Assembly: GCF_009377205.1 (NCBI RefSeq)
Contig: NZ_VJZE01000003.1
Coordinates: forward strand, 1-64,000
DNA from: Streptomyces phyllanthi
GTDB lineage: Bacteria; Actinomycetota; Actinomycetes; Streptomycetales; Streptomycetaceae
Length of the DNA stretch: 64,000 nt
Direction of reading: 5' to 3'
Part shown: positions 44,022-52,186 of the stretch, piece by piece
How the letters are laid out: every line of letters starts with the position of its first letter
Numbering within the stretch: the first letter of the stretch is position 1
The notes under the pieces: model-generated
Seen by the model: only the letters and a program-made list of their open reading frames with translations
What the model was told of the DNA's origin: nothing
Databases searched by the model: none
Position numbers and translations under genes: made by a program

Positions 44022-45092
44022 ATGACGACAGGTGTCACAGTGAACGCTCTCGCGGACGGCGGCCTCGAACGGCGGGAACACGCGCTGCTGCCGCCACGGC
44101 CCGGAGGGGCACTGCTCGCTGTCGAGCGGGCGAACATCTGCGGCAGTGACGTGCACGTATGGCGGGGCGGGCACCCCACCCTGCACGACTGCGTGCTCGG
44201 TCACGAGTTCGTCGGACGGATCGTGCGAACGGACGGCTCCCCGATGGTCGACGCCCGGGGGGAACCCCTCTCCGAAGGGGACCGGCTTGTCTGCACCTAC
44301 TTCCGGGTCTGCGGCAGCTGTGCGATGTGCGCCCTCGGCCGCACCCACCTGTGTGAGCGCGCCTACGACTCATGGGGCCACTCCAGCCTCCGGCGGCCAC
44401 ACTTCCGCGGCGCGTTCGCCAGCCATTACCAGCTGCACCCGGAACAGATCAGAGTCAAGGTTCCGGCCGGGATGCCCAGCGAGCTGGCGGCCCTGGCCAA
44501 CTGCGCGGTGGCACAGGGGCTTGCGGTGGTGGACGCGATCAGGCCCGACCTGGTGGACGGACCGTGTCTGGTGATCGGTGCCGGCGCGCTGGGGCTCGCG
44601 ACCGTCGCGGGTGGTTCCGCGGTGGCGGCGTGGGACGTGTACGACCGAGTCCCCTCGCGGCGGCGGATCGCCGAGCGGTTTCCGAACGCGCGTTCCCTCG
44701 GGGAGGTGTCGTCGGCGGGGACTCTCGGCGGGGTCTACGACGTCGTGGTGGTCGCGGCAGGATCACCCGAGTCGTTTGTCACGGCGCTCGAACAGGTCCG
44801 GCCGGGAGGCCAGATCGTCATGATGGGGATCATCAACACCCGCCCCACCGACACCGTGTCCTTCATACCCGGTGTGCTGACGCGCAAGGGCGTCACCGTC
44901 ACCAGTGTGATCCGCTATCAGCAGCGCCATCTCATCGCTGCCGTCGATCTGCTGTCCGGGCCGACTCCACTGCGTGAGATCCCCCTGGCCGACTACGCGC
45001 TCGACGACATCGACGACGCCCTCGCCGCCGCCGAGCGCCACGAGAGCGGACGAGTGAGCCTGGTGCCTGACCTCGACAGGGGTGGCCTGTGA
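44022..45092 (+). CDS. zinc-binding medium-chain dehydrogenase
   Basis: This 356-residue MDR-family enzyme has the catalytic zinc ligands in ICGSDVHVW and LGHEFVG, the four-cysteine structural zinc lobe in CGSCAMCALGRTHLC, and the NAD(P) motif VIGAGALGLAT. ATG 44022 follows GGAGGG; an earlier in-frame ATG (43977) lacks a site. It probably interconverts an alcohol and an aldehyde/ketone in this operon. Possible substrates are a phosphonate alcohol or pantoate-derived alcohol; none can be chosen from sequence. Its stop overlaps the serine hydrolase start (GTGA). Confidence 0.85.
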   Translation: MTTGVTVNALADGGLERREHALLPPRPGGALLAVERANICGSDVHVWRGGHPTLHDCVLGHEFVGRIVRTDGSPMVDARGEPLSEGDRLVCTYFRVCGSCAMCALGRTHLCERAYDSWGHSSLRRPHFRGAFASHYQLHPEQIRVKVPAGMPSELAALANCAVAQGLAVVDAIRPDLVDGPCLVIGAGALGLATVAGGSAVAAWDVYDRVPSRRRIAERFPNARSLGEVSSAGTLGGVYDVVVVAAGSPESFVTALEQVRPGGQIVMMGIINTRPTDTVSFIPGVLTRKGVTVTSVIRYQQRHLIAAVDLLSGPTPLREIPLADYALDDIDDALAAAERHESGRVSLVPDLDRGGL

Positions 45093-46225
45093 CGCGCCCG
45101 GAGCTGGAATCCCTCGCCGAACACTGCCGAGCCGTCCTGACGGCGGAGGCCGAAGCCGGTCGTGTCGTGGGCGGTGCGGCGTGCATCCACGACGTCGCGG
45201 CCGGCAGAGATCTGGCGGTGTTCGTCGGACGCAACTCGCCGACCGGGCGACCGGTGTCGCAGGACAGCGTGATCCGCCTCTACTCCATGACCAAGCCGAT
45301 GCTGGCCACGCTGGCACTACGGCTGATCGACGCCGGACTCCTGCCCGGTCTCGACATGCCGGTCCGGGAGCTCGCGGCCGGGCTGGCCGCAGTGCGGGTC
45401 CCGGCCGGGATGACGCTGCGCCAGCTGTTGACCATGTCCTCCGGCCTGGCCGGCTCGAAGGAACACGAGCGGATGCAGCGGGAGTACCGAGCGGCAGGCG
45501 TCCTGCCGTTCGACTACACCGACCGCGCCTACGACACGGACGAGACCGACTTCCTGCGCCGCATATTCGACTGCCGGCTCTCGGCACCGCCGGGGAAGCA
45601 GTGGGAGTACGGCCGTTCCGCCGACGTGGCCGGCCTGCTGCTCCAACACCACCTCGGGACACCGCTCGACCTGCTCCTCAGCCGGCATCTGTTCGAACCG
45701 CTCGGGATGGCGTCGAGCGGGTTCTTCCTGCCACCGGGCCTCGGGATGCAGTCCGTGCTCCAGCCCCCGATGGATCCGCCCACCGGGGAGTCGCTGACGG
45801 ACCTCGATCGCCGAACGGCGGGGTACAGGTCCGCCGGCAGCGGCGGCCTGGCCAGCCTGCGGGACTATCTGACCTTCCTCAAGGCCGTGTTCTTTCCCGC
45901 CCCGGGCTCCGCCTTCCTGAGCGAGGCAGCGTGTGCCGAGCTTCTGTCGGACCAGATCGTCGGTCTGCACGACACGGGGCCCGACTACATCCCGGGCCCG
46001 GGGTGGGGATTCAGCCTGAACTTCGGCATCTGGCCGCGCACCTGCCGCCCGGCCGAAGCCCGCCGTCTCGCCTGGCTGGGGCGCGCCGGTACCAGTTTCA
46101 TCGTCGATCTCGAGGAAGAGCTGATCATGCTGTTCGCGGCGCCGTGCTACGGGCGGACGAGGGTCCTGCAAGCCACCTTCGCCGAACTCGCCGACCACCA
46201 CCTCCAGCGGAAGGTGAGCCTGTGA
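45089..46225 (+). CDS. serine hydrolase of the beta-lactamase/esterase family
   Basis: The 378-residue class C beta-lactamase-like protein has the SxxK motif YSMTKPM near residue 70 and a second motif Tyr in WEYGRSADVAG. No signal peptide is seen, so it should be cytoplasmic. Relatives include esterases, D-aminopeptidases and some transacylases (LovD type). Embedded in a biosynthetic operon and overlapping both neighbours, it may act as an acyl transferase or a release/hydrolysis enzyme for the thioesterase-less NRPS/PKS line, or in self-resistance. These roles are inference. Confidence 0.82.
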   Translation: MTRPELESLAEHCRAVLTAEAEAGRVVGGAACIHDVAAGRDLAVFVGRNSPTGRPVSQDSVIRLYSMTKPMLATLALRLIDAGLLPGLDMPVRELAAGLAAVRVPAGMTLRQLLTMSSGLAGSKEHERMQREYRAAGVLPFDYTDRAYDTDETDFLRRIFDCRLSAPPGKQWEYGRSADVAGLLLQHHLGTPLDLLLSRHLFEPLGMASSGFFLPPGLGMQSVLQPPMDPPTGESLTDLDRRTAGYRSAGSGGLASLRDYLTFLKAVFFPAPGSAFLSEAACAELLSDQIVGLHDTGPDYIPGPGWGFSLNFGIWPRTCRPAEARRLAWLGRAGTSFIVDLEEELIMLFAAPCYGRTRVLQATFAELADHHLQRKVSL

Positions 46226-46842
46226 TGACCACACCACCGATCGTCGCGTTCATCGGGCTCGACGGTGCCGGCAAGAGCACCCAGATCGAGATGCTGAAGG
46301 CCGCCTGTGAAGACCGCGGTCTCTCCGTGTTCGTCCACCCCAACCCGAGCCTGCAGGGGCTGTCGACCCGGCTGGACGAGATCGCCGTCGAACACGGCCA
46401 CGTCGACCGGTTCGCCATGCTCGGCCCGGACACCCACAAGGTCATGACCGCGGCGGTGAAGTGGGTCGCCATGTCGTCGCTGGGCACCGCCCCGGACGGA
46501 ACCGACCTCATCATCGCCGACCGGTACGCCTACTGCCAGATCGCCGCGGCCGAGGCACTGGGAGCCAGCAACCGGTGGCTGATCGAGGGCATGTTCAGGG
46601 GGCTGCCGGAACCGACCCTCACCCTGATGATGGACCTTGAGCCCTCCGTGGCGTTCGACCGGGTCAAGGCCCGCGACCCCGAGGAGTGGATCGACCTCGG
46701 GTTCATCAGCCGCATGCGAGCGGCCTACTCCGAGCTGCCACAGGCGTCCCAATGGACCTGGGTCGAGGCCGAGGGCACCACCGAGGACGTGCACCGGCGG
46801 GTCGTCGCGGCGGTCGCGGGGAAACTGGACGGGCTCCTGTGA
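46225..46842 (+). CDS. thymidylate kinase-like small-molecule kinase
   Basis: The 205-residue P-loop protein starts with FIGLDGAGKST (Walker A). It has a DRYAYCQIAAAEALG segment like the DRY/F lid contact of thymidylate kinases and a late FDRVKARDPEEW lid region. The ATG overlaps the preceding stop (TGATG), and its own stop overlaps the panC-like GTG. A second TMP kinase is not expected inside a biosynthetic operon, so it may phosphorylate a pathway intermediate (pantoate-like alcohol or phosphonate) or the product for self-protection. Confidence 0.78.
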   Translation: MTTPPIVAFIGLDGAGKSTQIEMLKAACEDRGLSVFVHPNPSLQGLSTRLDEIAVEHGHVDRFAMLGPDTHKVMTAAVKWVAMSSLGTAPDGTDLIIADRYAYCQIAAAEALGASNRWLIEGMFRGLPEPTLTLMMDLEPSVAFDRVKARDPEEWIDLGFISRMRAAYSELPQASQWTWVEAEGTTEDVHRRVVAAVAGKLDGLL

Positions 46843-47711
46843 GAGTGATCAGCACAGCCCCGGAGCTCGCCGCCGAGTGGGACGCCGGACGCCTGTCGGG
46901 TTCGGTCATCGGCTATGTACCGACCATGGGCGCGCTGCACGAGGGCCATCTGAGCCTGGTCGACCTGGCCCGCGAGCAATGCGATCTGGTCATCTGCAGC
47001 ATTTTTGTCAACCCGCTGCAGTTCGGACCGGACGAGGACTTCGACTCCTACCCACGGACCGTGGAGCGCGACCTGAAGCTGCTGGAGGCACGGGGGACGA
47101 CCGTGGTGTTCCTGCCGGACTGGGACGAGATCTTCCCGGGACGCGCCCGCACCCTGCAGGACTTCGGCACCCATGTGTCCGTGCCCCGCCTGAGCCATCA
47201 GCTCTGCGGGAGAACCCGGCCGGGTCACTTCGACGGAATGGTGACGGAGAGCCTGCTCTTCCTGAATCTCGTCCGGCCCGACCGTACCTACTGGGGAGAG
47301 AAGGACTTCCAGCAGCTGCGCATCATCGAGACCCTGGTCCAGGATCTGCGCCTGCCCGTCCGTGTGGTACGGGGCGTCACCAGGCGTGAACCGGACGGGC
47401 TGGCCATGTCCTCCCGCAACAAGGGCTTGTTGTTCGACGCGCGGGCCGTGGCTCCGCACATCCACAGGGTTCTCCTGCAGTCACGGGCGAGGCTGCTCGA
47501 CGGCGACCCGCTGCCGACCGTGCTCGCCGCGGCCCGCGACTGCCTCACCGAGCGGGGATTCGAAGTCGAGTACCTCGTGGCCTGCGAGGAGGAGTCCCTG
47601 ACCGAGGTGCGGACGCTGGACTTCCACGCCCCGATACGGCTGTTCGCCGCCGCGCACCTGGAGGGTGTCCGTCTCATCGACAACATGCGCGTGACGGAGG
47701 TTGCTCCATGA
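46839..47711 (+). CDS. pantoate-beta-alanine ligase homologue (PanC-like)
   Basis: The 290-residue PanC fold has PTMGALHEGH (HIGH-type), FVNPLQFGP, CGRTRPGHFDGMVT, YWGEKDFQQL and MSSRN (KMSKS-type), so adenylation of pantoate and attack by an amine should be possible. GTG 46839 is chosen by the GTGA overlap with the kinase gene; the longer frame from 46686 runs inside that gene. Next to PanB and an aminotransferase, it is probably a dedicated ligase that couples pantoate, or a relative, to beta-alanine or to an amine such as an aminophosphonate. Confidence 0.9.
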   Translation: MRVISTAPELAAEWDAGRLSGSVIGYVPTMGALHEGHLSLVDLAREQCDLVICSIFVNPLQFGPDEDFDSYPRTVERDLKLLEARGTTVVFLPDWDEIFPGRARTLQDFGTHVSVPRLSHQLCGRTRPGHFDGMVTESLLFLNLVRPDRTYWGEKDFQQLRIIETLVQDLRLPVRVVRGVTRREPDGLAMSSRNKGLLFDARAVAPHIHRVLLQSRARLLDGDPLPTVLAAARDCLTERGFEVEYLVACEEESLTEVRTLDFHAPIRLFAAAHLEGVRLIDNMRVTEVAP

Positions 47712-49057
47712 CCGGCCTGGCGACCCGGCCGGTCGTCTACTCCTTCACCGATCACCGAGTGCACCGGCAGGAGCCGCCGTTGATCATCGCCGAGGGCGAC
47801 GGTATCCGCGTCCGGGACGTGGGCGGCAGGGAGTACATCGACGCGCTGTCCGGCCTCTGGCACGCCAACCTGGGCTTCTCGGAGCCGGACCTGATCGCGG
47901 CCGCGACCGCGGCGTACGCCGAACTTCCCGCCTTCGCCTGTGCCTTGGGCCGTACCAGCGCCGAGACGGTCCTCCTCGCGGAAGAGCTGTTGCAGGCCGC
48001 GGGCGGAAAGTTCCGCTCCGTGTACTTCGGTGCGTCCGGGTCGGAGGCCGTGGAATCGGTCCTGAAGTTCCTCTGGCTGGCCGGCAACACCGGCGGTGCT
48101 CCCGCCCGCAAGCTCATCGTCACCCGGGACTCGGGTTTCCACGGCACCACCCTCGGCGCCGCGACTCTGGCGGGGATCCCGCGCCAGCACGACGGATTCG
48201 ACCTGCCGCTGCCTTTCACCGTCCGGGTGCCCCGGGTCCACTTCTATCGCGACCACCTCGACGGCGAGAGCGAGGACGAGTACGTCGCCCGGATCGTCCG
48301 CACGACACGCGAGCGCATCCTTGCAGCCGGGCCGGAGAACGTGGCCGCCATGGTCGCCGAGCCGGTCATGGCGGCGGGAGGCGTGCTGGTGCCCCCTGAC
48401 GGCTACTGGCCGGCGATGGCGCGGCTGCTGGCAGAACTGGACGTTCCGCTGGTGTCCGACGAGGTGGTGTGCGGGTTCGGCCGACTGGGACATCTCTTCG
48501 GCTACCAGCGCTTCGGCCTCGAACCCGCCGCGGTGACGGTCGCGAAGGGAATCACTGCCGGGTACGCCCCCTTGGGCGCGGTCCTGCTGGGCGCCGACCT
48601 CACCGCCGCGATCGCGGCGGCGGCCGACACGCACGGTGTCCTGGGGCATGGATCGACCTTCGGCGGCCACCCCGTCGCCGCGGCGGTCGCGCGGGCCAAC
48701 CTGCGCATCATCCGTGAACGCAAGATCTACGAGCGGGTCGCCGAGCTGGAGACGCTGCTCGAGACCTCACTGGAGGAACTGCTGAACCTGCCGGTCGTCG
48801 GCGAGGTGCGCTGCGTGGGCGGCCTGGCCGCGGTGGAACTGATGGCCGACGGCGTCGCCCGCCGGCCCTTCGACCCCGAACGCGGGATCGGGCGGCGGGT
48901 TGCGGCCGAAGCCCGCGCGCGAGGCCTGATCGTTCGGGATCTGGGCGATGTGATCGCCCTCTGCCCGCCGCTGATCACCGGCGCGACGGAGGTCATGGAG
49001 ATCGTCTCGAAGCTGCGGGCGGCGATCGTGGCCGCCGTCACCGAGGAGGCCCGGTGA
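47708..49057 (+). CDS. class III aminotransferase
   Basis: This 449-residue PLP enzyme belongs to the omega-amino acid/pyruvate aminotransferase type. Motifs are FGASGSEAVESVLKF, FHGTTLGAATLAG, SDEVVCGFGRLG and the PLP lysine in VAKGITAGYAPLG. Such enzymes aminate aldehydes, giving beta-alanine, taurine or 2-aminoethylphosphonate. Overlapping panC (ATGA), it is well placed to make the amine that PanC ligates; phosphonoacetaldehyde or phosphonoformaldehyde would be natural substrates in this cluster. That is inference. Confidence 0.88.
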   Translation: MTGLATRPVVYSFTDHRVHRQEPPLIIAEGDGIRVRDVGGREYIDALSGLWHANLGFSEPDLIAAATAAYAELPAFACALGRTSAETVLLAEELLQAAGGKFRSVYFGASGSEAVESVLKFLWLAGNTGGAPARKLIVTRDSGFHGTTLGAATLAGIPRQHDGFDLPLPFTVRVPRVHFYRDHLDGESEDEYVARIVRTTRERILAAGPENVAAMVAEPVMAAGGVLVPPDGYWPAMARLLAELDVPLVSDEVVCGFGRLGHLFGYQRFGLEPAAVTVAKGITAGYAPLGAVLLGADLTAAIAAAADTHGVLGHGSTFGGHPVAAAVARANLRIIRERKIYERVAELETLLETSLEELLNLPVVGEVRCVGGLAAVELMADGVARRPFDPERGIGRRVAAEARARGLIVRDLGDVIALCPPLITGATEVMEIVSKLRAAIVAAVTEEAR

Positions 49058-49812
49058 ACGGCCCGGCCAAGGCACGCGCCTGGGACCTCGTCGGCGAGCA
49101 CTACTGGAACTCCGGTTACTACGGCGGTCCCGCCCCCGAGCACCAGAGGGAGTTCACACGGCGGATGCGGCCCGGTGCGCGGACGGCAGTGGTCGGCGCC
49201 AGTACGGTCTCCCTGTCCACGGCGGCCCAGCAGGCGGGCGCGGACCTGCACGTACTCGACTTCGCACCCGGCATCCTGCGGGCGGCGAGCCATACGCTCG
49301 GGCTCGTCGAGGACCGGCGGCACCTCGTCGATGTGACCCGGCCGATCCCCGGGCACCTGAAGCAGGCGTACGAGCTCGTGCTCGCGGACCGGCTGGTCAA
49401 CCGCTTCAGTGCTCATGATCTGCCGGCCGGCATCCGAGGACTGCGCGATCTCGTCGCGCCGGCCGGGATCCTGGCGGTCACCGTACGCTTCGGCCTGTAC
49501 GAACGCGACTCGGAGATCCACGCCGCCCTCACACCGGCGGAGCAGGCGCTGTTCTGGCGACCGGATGCGGGCGAGGTCGACTACTCGGTGCTCCCCGACC
49601 GCGACATCCCTCTCCCCGTATGGGGCGCCATCTCGGGTGACGTCATGCGGGACCACTTGCGCGCCAGAGGCCGCGAGGCCCGCTTCAGCAGGGACGAGCT
49701 GCTGTCGACCGTGGCGGCGGCGGGCGGCCTGGACTGCGAGGACACCATCGACGCCACGGACGGCACGGTGCTCGTGGTGCTGAGGAGACCGGGCGCGGCG
49801 GGCCAATCCTGA
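49054..49812 (+). CDS. class I SAM-dependent methyltransferase-like protein
   Basis: This protein of about 252 residues has a Rossmann-like methyltransferase fold: motif I is the unusual AVVGASTVSLS, followed by HVLDFAPGILRAA, VLADRLVNRF and LRDLVAPAGILAVTV. The standard GxGxG is degenerate, so activity is uncertain. GTG 49054 overlaps the aminotransferase stop. The 3' end, around DGTVLVVLRR, lies in an 88-bp tandem repeat shared with the start of the next gene. The substrate is unknown. Confidence 0.68.
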   Translation: MNGPAKARAWDLVGEHYWNSGYYGGPAPEHQREFTRRMRPGARTAVVGASTVSLSTAAQQAGADLHVLDFAPGILRAASHTLGLVEDRRHLVDVTRPIPGHLKQAYELVLADRLVNRFSAHDLPAGIRGLRDLVAPAGILAVTVRFGLYERDSEIHAALTPAEQALFWRPDAGEVDYSVLPDRDIPLPVWGAISGDVMRDHLRARGREARFSRDELLSTVAAAGGLDCEDTIDATDGTVLVVLRRPGAAGQS

Positions 49813-49955
49813 CATCCCGCAAGCGATTCTCACCGCGCCGGTCATCGACGGCGCGGTACTCGTGATGACGAGGAGACTGAGTACGGATGGCGATTCCTGA
49901 CATGCCACAAGCGATCCTCACGCAGCCGGTCACGGACGGCACAGCGTGGGTCGCC
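49759..49955. repeat. 88-bp degenerate tandem repeat across a gene junction
   Basis: Two imperfect copies and part of a third recur with a constant 88-bp period. GACGGCACGGTGCTCGTG at 49759 recurs as GACGGCGCGGTACTCGTG at 49847 and as GACGGCACAGCG at 49935; GACATCCCGCAAGCGATTCT at 49811 recurs as GACATGCCACAAGCGATCCT at 49899. Copy 1 covers the methyltransferase 3' end, copy 2 the gap and copy 3 the dioxygenase 5' end. Since 88 is not a multiple of 3, each copy is read in a different frame. Confidence 0.9.
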
Positions 49956-50924
49956 GCCGACCTCCCGCGGCCCGAGGGCGTCCTGCACGAACTGACGCCC
50001 CAGCACCTCGGCGAGATATCGGCCTTCGTGAGCGCGCTCGGCAAGGCCGCACTGTCGCTCCACGCCGATCGGGCGGTCTGGCGCGATCTCGCCCGGGAGA
50101 CGATGCCCGAACTGTCCGCGCTGACGCACGCGACGGCACACCGGACCGAGACCCACATCGGTACGGCCGTCCTGCGCGGACTGCCGGTGGACGACCTCTC
50201 GCCGGAGGAGACACGAGGCCTCTACCGTGCGCTCGGCGCGGTCATGGGTACCGCGGTCATCCAGAACGCCGAGGGCGAGTACATCGCCGATGTGCGCGAC
50301 TACGGCAAGGGCGGTCTGGACAACAACGCCGTCCGGGGCCACCAGACCACGAGCGCACTGCGGTTCCACTCCGACGACGGCGACCTCGCGCTGCTGCTGT
50401 GCGTACGGCCCGCCGAGAACGGCGGCGCATCGCTGATCAGCAGTGCCATGACGATCTACAACGAGCTGCTGACGCGCGCGCCGGAACTGCTCGGCCTCTA
50501 CTACAACGGATTCGTCTACGAGAACCGGGGGGAGGAGGAGCCACCGGCCTACCGCAACGCGGTCTTCGGCTACTACGACGGACAACTGACCTGCCGGTAC
50601 TTCCTGCGGGACTACGTCGACTCGGCCTGGACCAGGACCAGCGTCCCCGTGAGCGATCTGGAGCGCTACGCCCTGGACCTCTTCGAGGCGCTCGCGGCCC
50701 AGCCGGGAGCGGCCACCGAGTACGCCCTGCGCGCCGGCGACCTGCAGCTCGTCAACAACAACGTGGTCGTGCACTCCCGTCGGGCGTTCACCGACGCCTC
50801 CACCGGCGACCGCGGCCGACTGCTGCTGCGGCAGTGGGTCAACCTCGACGGCGGGCGGGTCTTCCCGACCACGCTGTGCCGTCACCGATACGGGATGCGA
50901 CCGAGCCGCGATGCGAACAGCTGA
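49887..50924 (+). CDS. Fe(II)/2-oxoglutarate dioxygenase, TauD/clavaminate-synthase family
   Basis: The 345-residue protein has the iron site HxD in LRFHSDDGDLALLL, the distal His in NNNVVVHSRRAF and the 2-oxoglutarate-binding Arg in LLLRQWVNL. The NNNVVVHSR block recalls the group that hydroxylates free or carrier-bound amino acids such as arginine. The first codons lie in the 88-bp repeat, which explains why the upstream gap encodes a similar but broken peptide. It probably hydroxylates or desaturates an intermediate. Its end overlaps the dehydrogenase gene by 14 bp. Confidence 0.88.
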   Translation: MAIPDMPQAILTQPVTDGTAWVAADLPRPEGVLHELTPQHLGEISAFVSALGKAALSLHADRAVWRDLARETMPELSALTHATAHRTETHIGTAVLRGLPVDDLSPEETRGLYRALGAVMGTAVIQNAEGEYIADVRDYGKGGLDNNAVRGHQTTSALRFHSDDGDLALLLCVRPAENGGASLISSAMTIYNELLTRAPELLGLYYNGFVYENRGEEEPPAYRNAVFGYYDGQLTCRYFLRDYVDSAWTRTSVPVSDLERYALDLFEALAAQPGAATEYALRAGDLQLVNNNVVVHSRRAFTDASTGDRGRLLLRQWVNLDGGRVFPTTLCRHRYGMRPSRDANS

Positions 50925-51840
50925 CCACAGAATCCTGGTCACCGCCGATCTCCCGGGCCTGTCCGCCGCCCTGCTCCAGCCCTTGTCCCCAAAACCGTGG
51001 CACGGCCATGATCGGGACAGCCTGCTGCGAGCGGTGGCCGGTTGTGACGCCCTGCTGGTGACCGCGAACGAGCGGGTCGACGAGGCCCTGCTGCGGGCGG
51101 CCGGCGACGGCCTGCGCGTGATCGGCACCTATTCCGTCGGAACGGACCATGTCGACCTCGAAGCGTGTGCCCGCGCGGGCGTGCGTGTCGTGACAGCGGC
51201 GGGCACTCTCGCGGCGGCGATGGCCGAGCACACCTTCGGCCTCATGCTGGCCTGCGCCCGAAGGATCGTGGAGGCCGACCGGTTCGTCCGGACCGGGGCG
51301 GACTGGCGCTGGGAGCCCGACGCGTTTCTGGGTGCGCAACTCGCCGGCCACAGGCTCGGGGTGCTGGGAATGGGCGCGATCGGTCAGGCGGTGGCCAGGC
51401 GCGCGCGGGCCTTCGACATGGAGGTCCACTATCTCCGGCATCGACCCGAGGCAGTTCACGCACCGGACCTGATTCCTCAGGAGACGCCGGCCGACCTCGC
51501 ACGGGTCAGTGACTTCCTGACGATCCATGTTCCCCTGACCCCGCGGACCGACCGGATGGTCGACAAGGCCGTGATGGCGGCCCTGCCGCCCGGAGCCGTC
51601 ATCGTCAACACGTCCCGGGGCAGAGTGGTCGTCCAGTCGGCCATGGTCGAACTGCTGGAGTCGGGTCATCTGGGTGGAGTCGCGCTCGACGTCTTCGAGG
51701 ACGAGCCCCTGGTCCCCGACGAGTTGCGCCGCAATCCCCGGGCGGTACTCACTCCGCATATCGGGAGCGCCACCACGACGACCCGACAGGGAATGACGGC
51801 CGAGGTCCTGCGGCGAATCAAGCTCGTCCTGGAGCGATGA
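50911..51840 (+). CDS. D-2-hydroxyacid dehydrogenase family protein, copy C
   Basis: The 309-residue NAD(P)-dependent enzyme has YSVGTDHVD, the Rossmann motif LGMGAIGQAVARR, IVNTSRGRVV, catalytic-type Glu in VFEDEPLVP and His in LTPHIGSATT. In an operon with PanB and PanC it could reduce ketopantoate to pantoate, since members of this family can replace PanE. It may instead reduce another keto acid. It is the last gene before a strong terminator at 51880, so it ends the panB-like operon. Confidence 0.85.
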   Translation: MRTADHRILVTADLPGLSAALLQPLSPKPWHGHDRDSLLRAVAGCDALLVTANERVDEALLRAAGDGLRVIGTYSVGTDHVDLEACARAGVRVVTAAGTLAAAMAEHTFGLMLACARRIVEADRFVRTGADWRWEPDAFLGAQLAGHRLGVLGMGAIGQAVARRARAFDMEVHYLRHRPEAVHAPDLIPQETPADLARVSDFLTIHVPLTPRTDRMVDKAVMAALPPGAVIVNTSRGRVVVQSAMVELLESGHLGGVALDVFEDEPLVPDELRRNPRAVLTPHIGSATTTTRQGMTAEVLRRIKLVLER

Positions 51841-51879
51841 CGAGGACCTCCTCAGCCGGACATCTCCGGCTTTGCCGGA

Positions 51880-51909
51880 CACCGTGTTCGTCAGCCGACG
51901 AACACGGTG
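51880..51909 (+). terminator. strong intergenic hairpin terminator
   Basis: CACCGTGTTCGTC and GACGAACACGGTG form a perfect 13-bp stem with a 4-base AGCC loop, 40 bp after the dehydrogenase stop. No U-run follows, as is common in Streptomyces. It marks the boundary between the panB-like operon and the peptide operon. Confidence 0.85.
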
Positions 51910-52027
51910 GGTACTTCGGCCCGGCCCGGATAGCATTTGCTCACCGGCCCGGAAAATTCTCCACAGGGCCGTGTTCTGTGCAAAACACCTCGGAATTCAA
52001 CGAGTTGCGCGGGGGAGGTGGATCACC

Positions 52028-52096
52028 ATGCAGAAGTACACCAAGCCGTCGGCGAAGCCGGTCTCTCAGAGCGCCATTCTGAAGGGCAACGCCTGA
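52028..52096 (+). CDS. 22-residue RiPP-like precursor or scaffold peptide
   Basis: The sequence MQKYTKPSAKPVSQSAILKG plus NA starts at ATG 52028 after a strong GGGGGAGG site and is followed by a hairpin at 52111. YTKP resembles the YxxP leader motif read by PqqD/RRE domains in lasso-type precursors, and a PqqD-like domain is fused to the enzyme encoded next. The peptide has no Asp or Glu, so a classic lasso isopeptide ring cannot form; its only carboxylate is the C terminus. The gene is too short for standard ORF calling. The precursor role is inferred from the ribosome site, hairpin and neighbours. Confidence 0.7.
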   Translation: MQKYTKPSAKPVSQSAILKGNA

Positions 52097-52110
52097 TCAC
52101 ATCAGTTGAT

Positions 52111-52135
52111 GGGCGCCCTCTGTCCGAGGGCGCCC
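52111..52135 (+). terminator. hairpin after the peptide gene (attenuator-like)
   Basis: GGGCGCCCTC and GAGGGCGCCC form a perfect 10-bp stem with loop TGTCC, 15 bp after the peptide stop and 50 bp before the synthetase gene. Partial termination here would give more peptide transcript than enzyme transcript, as in many RiPP operons. Confidence 0.8.
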
Positions 52136-52186
52136 ATTCTCGCCCAGGCGTCCATGACGTGAGGCCTGACATCCGGGAGAATTGCC

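Noticed and set aside
46686-46838. Longer N terminus for the PanC-like protein
   Set aside because: It lies inside the kinase gene in another frame and lacks PanC similarity; GTG 46839 has the GTGA overlap seen throughout the operon.
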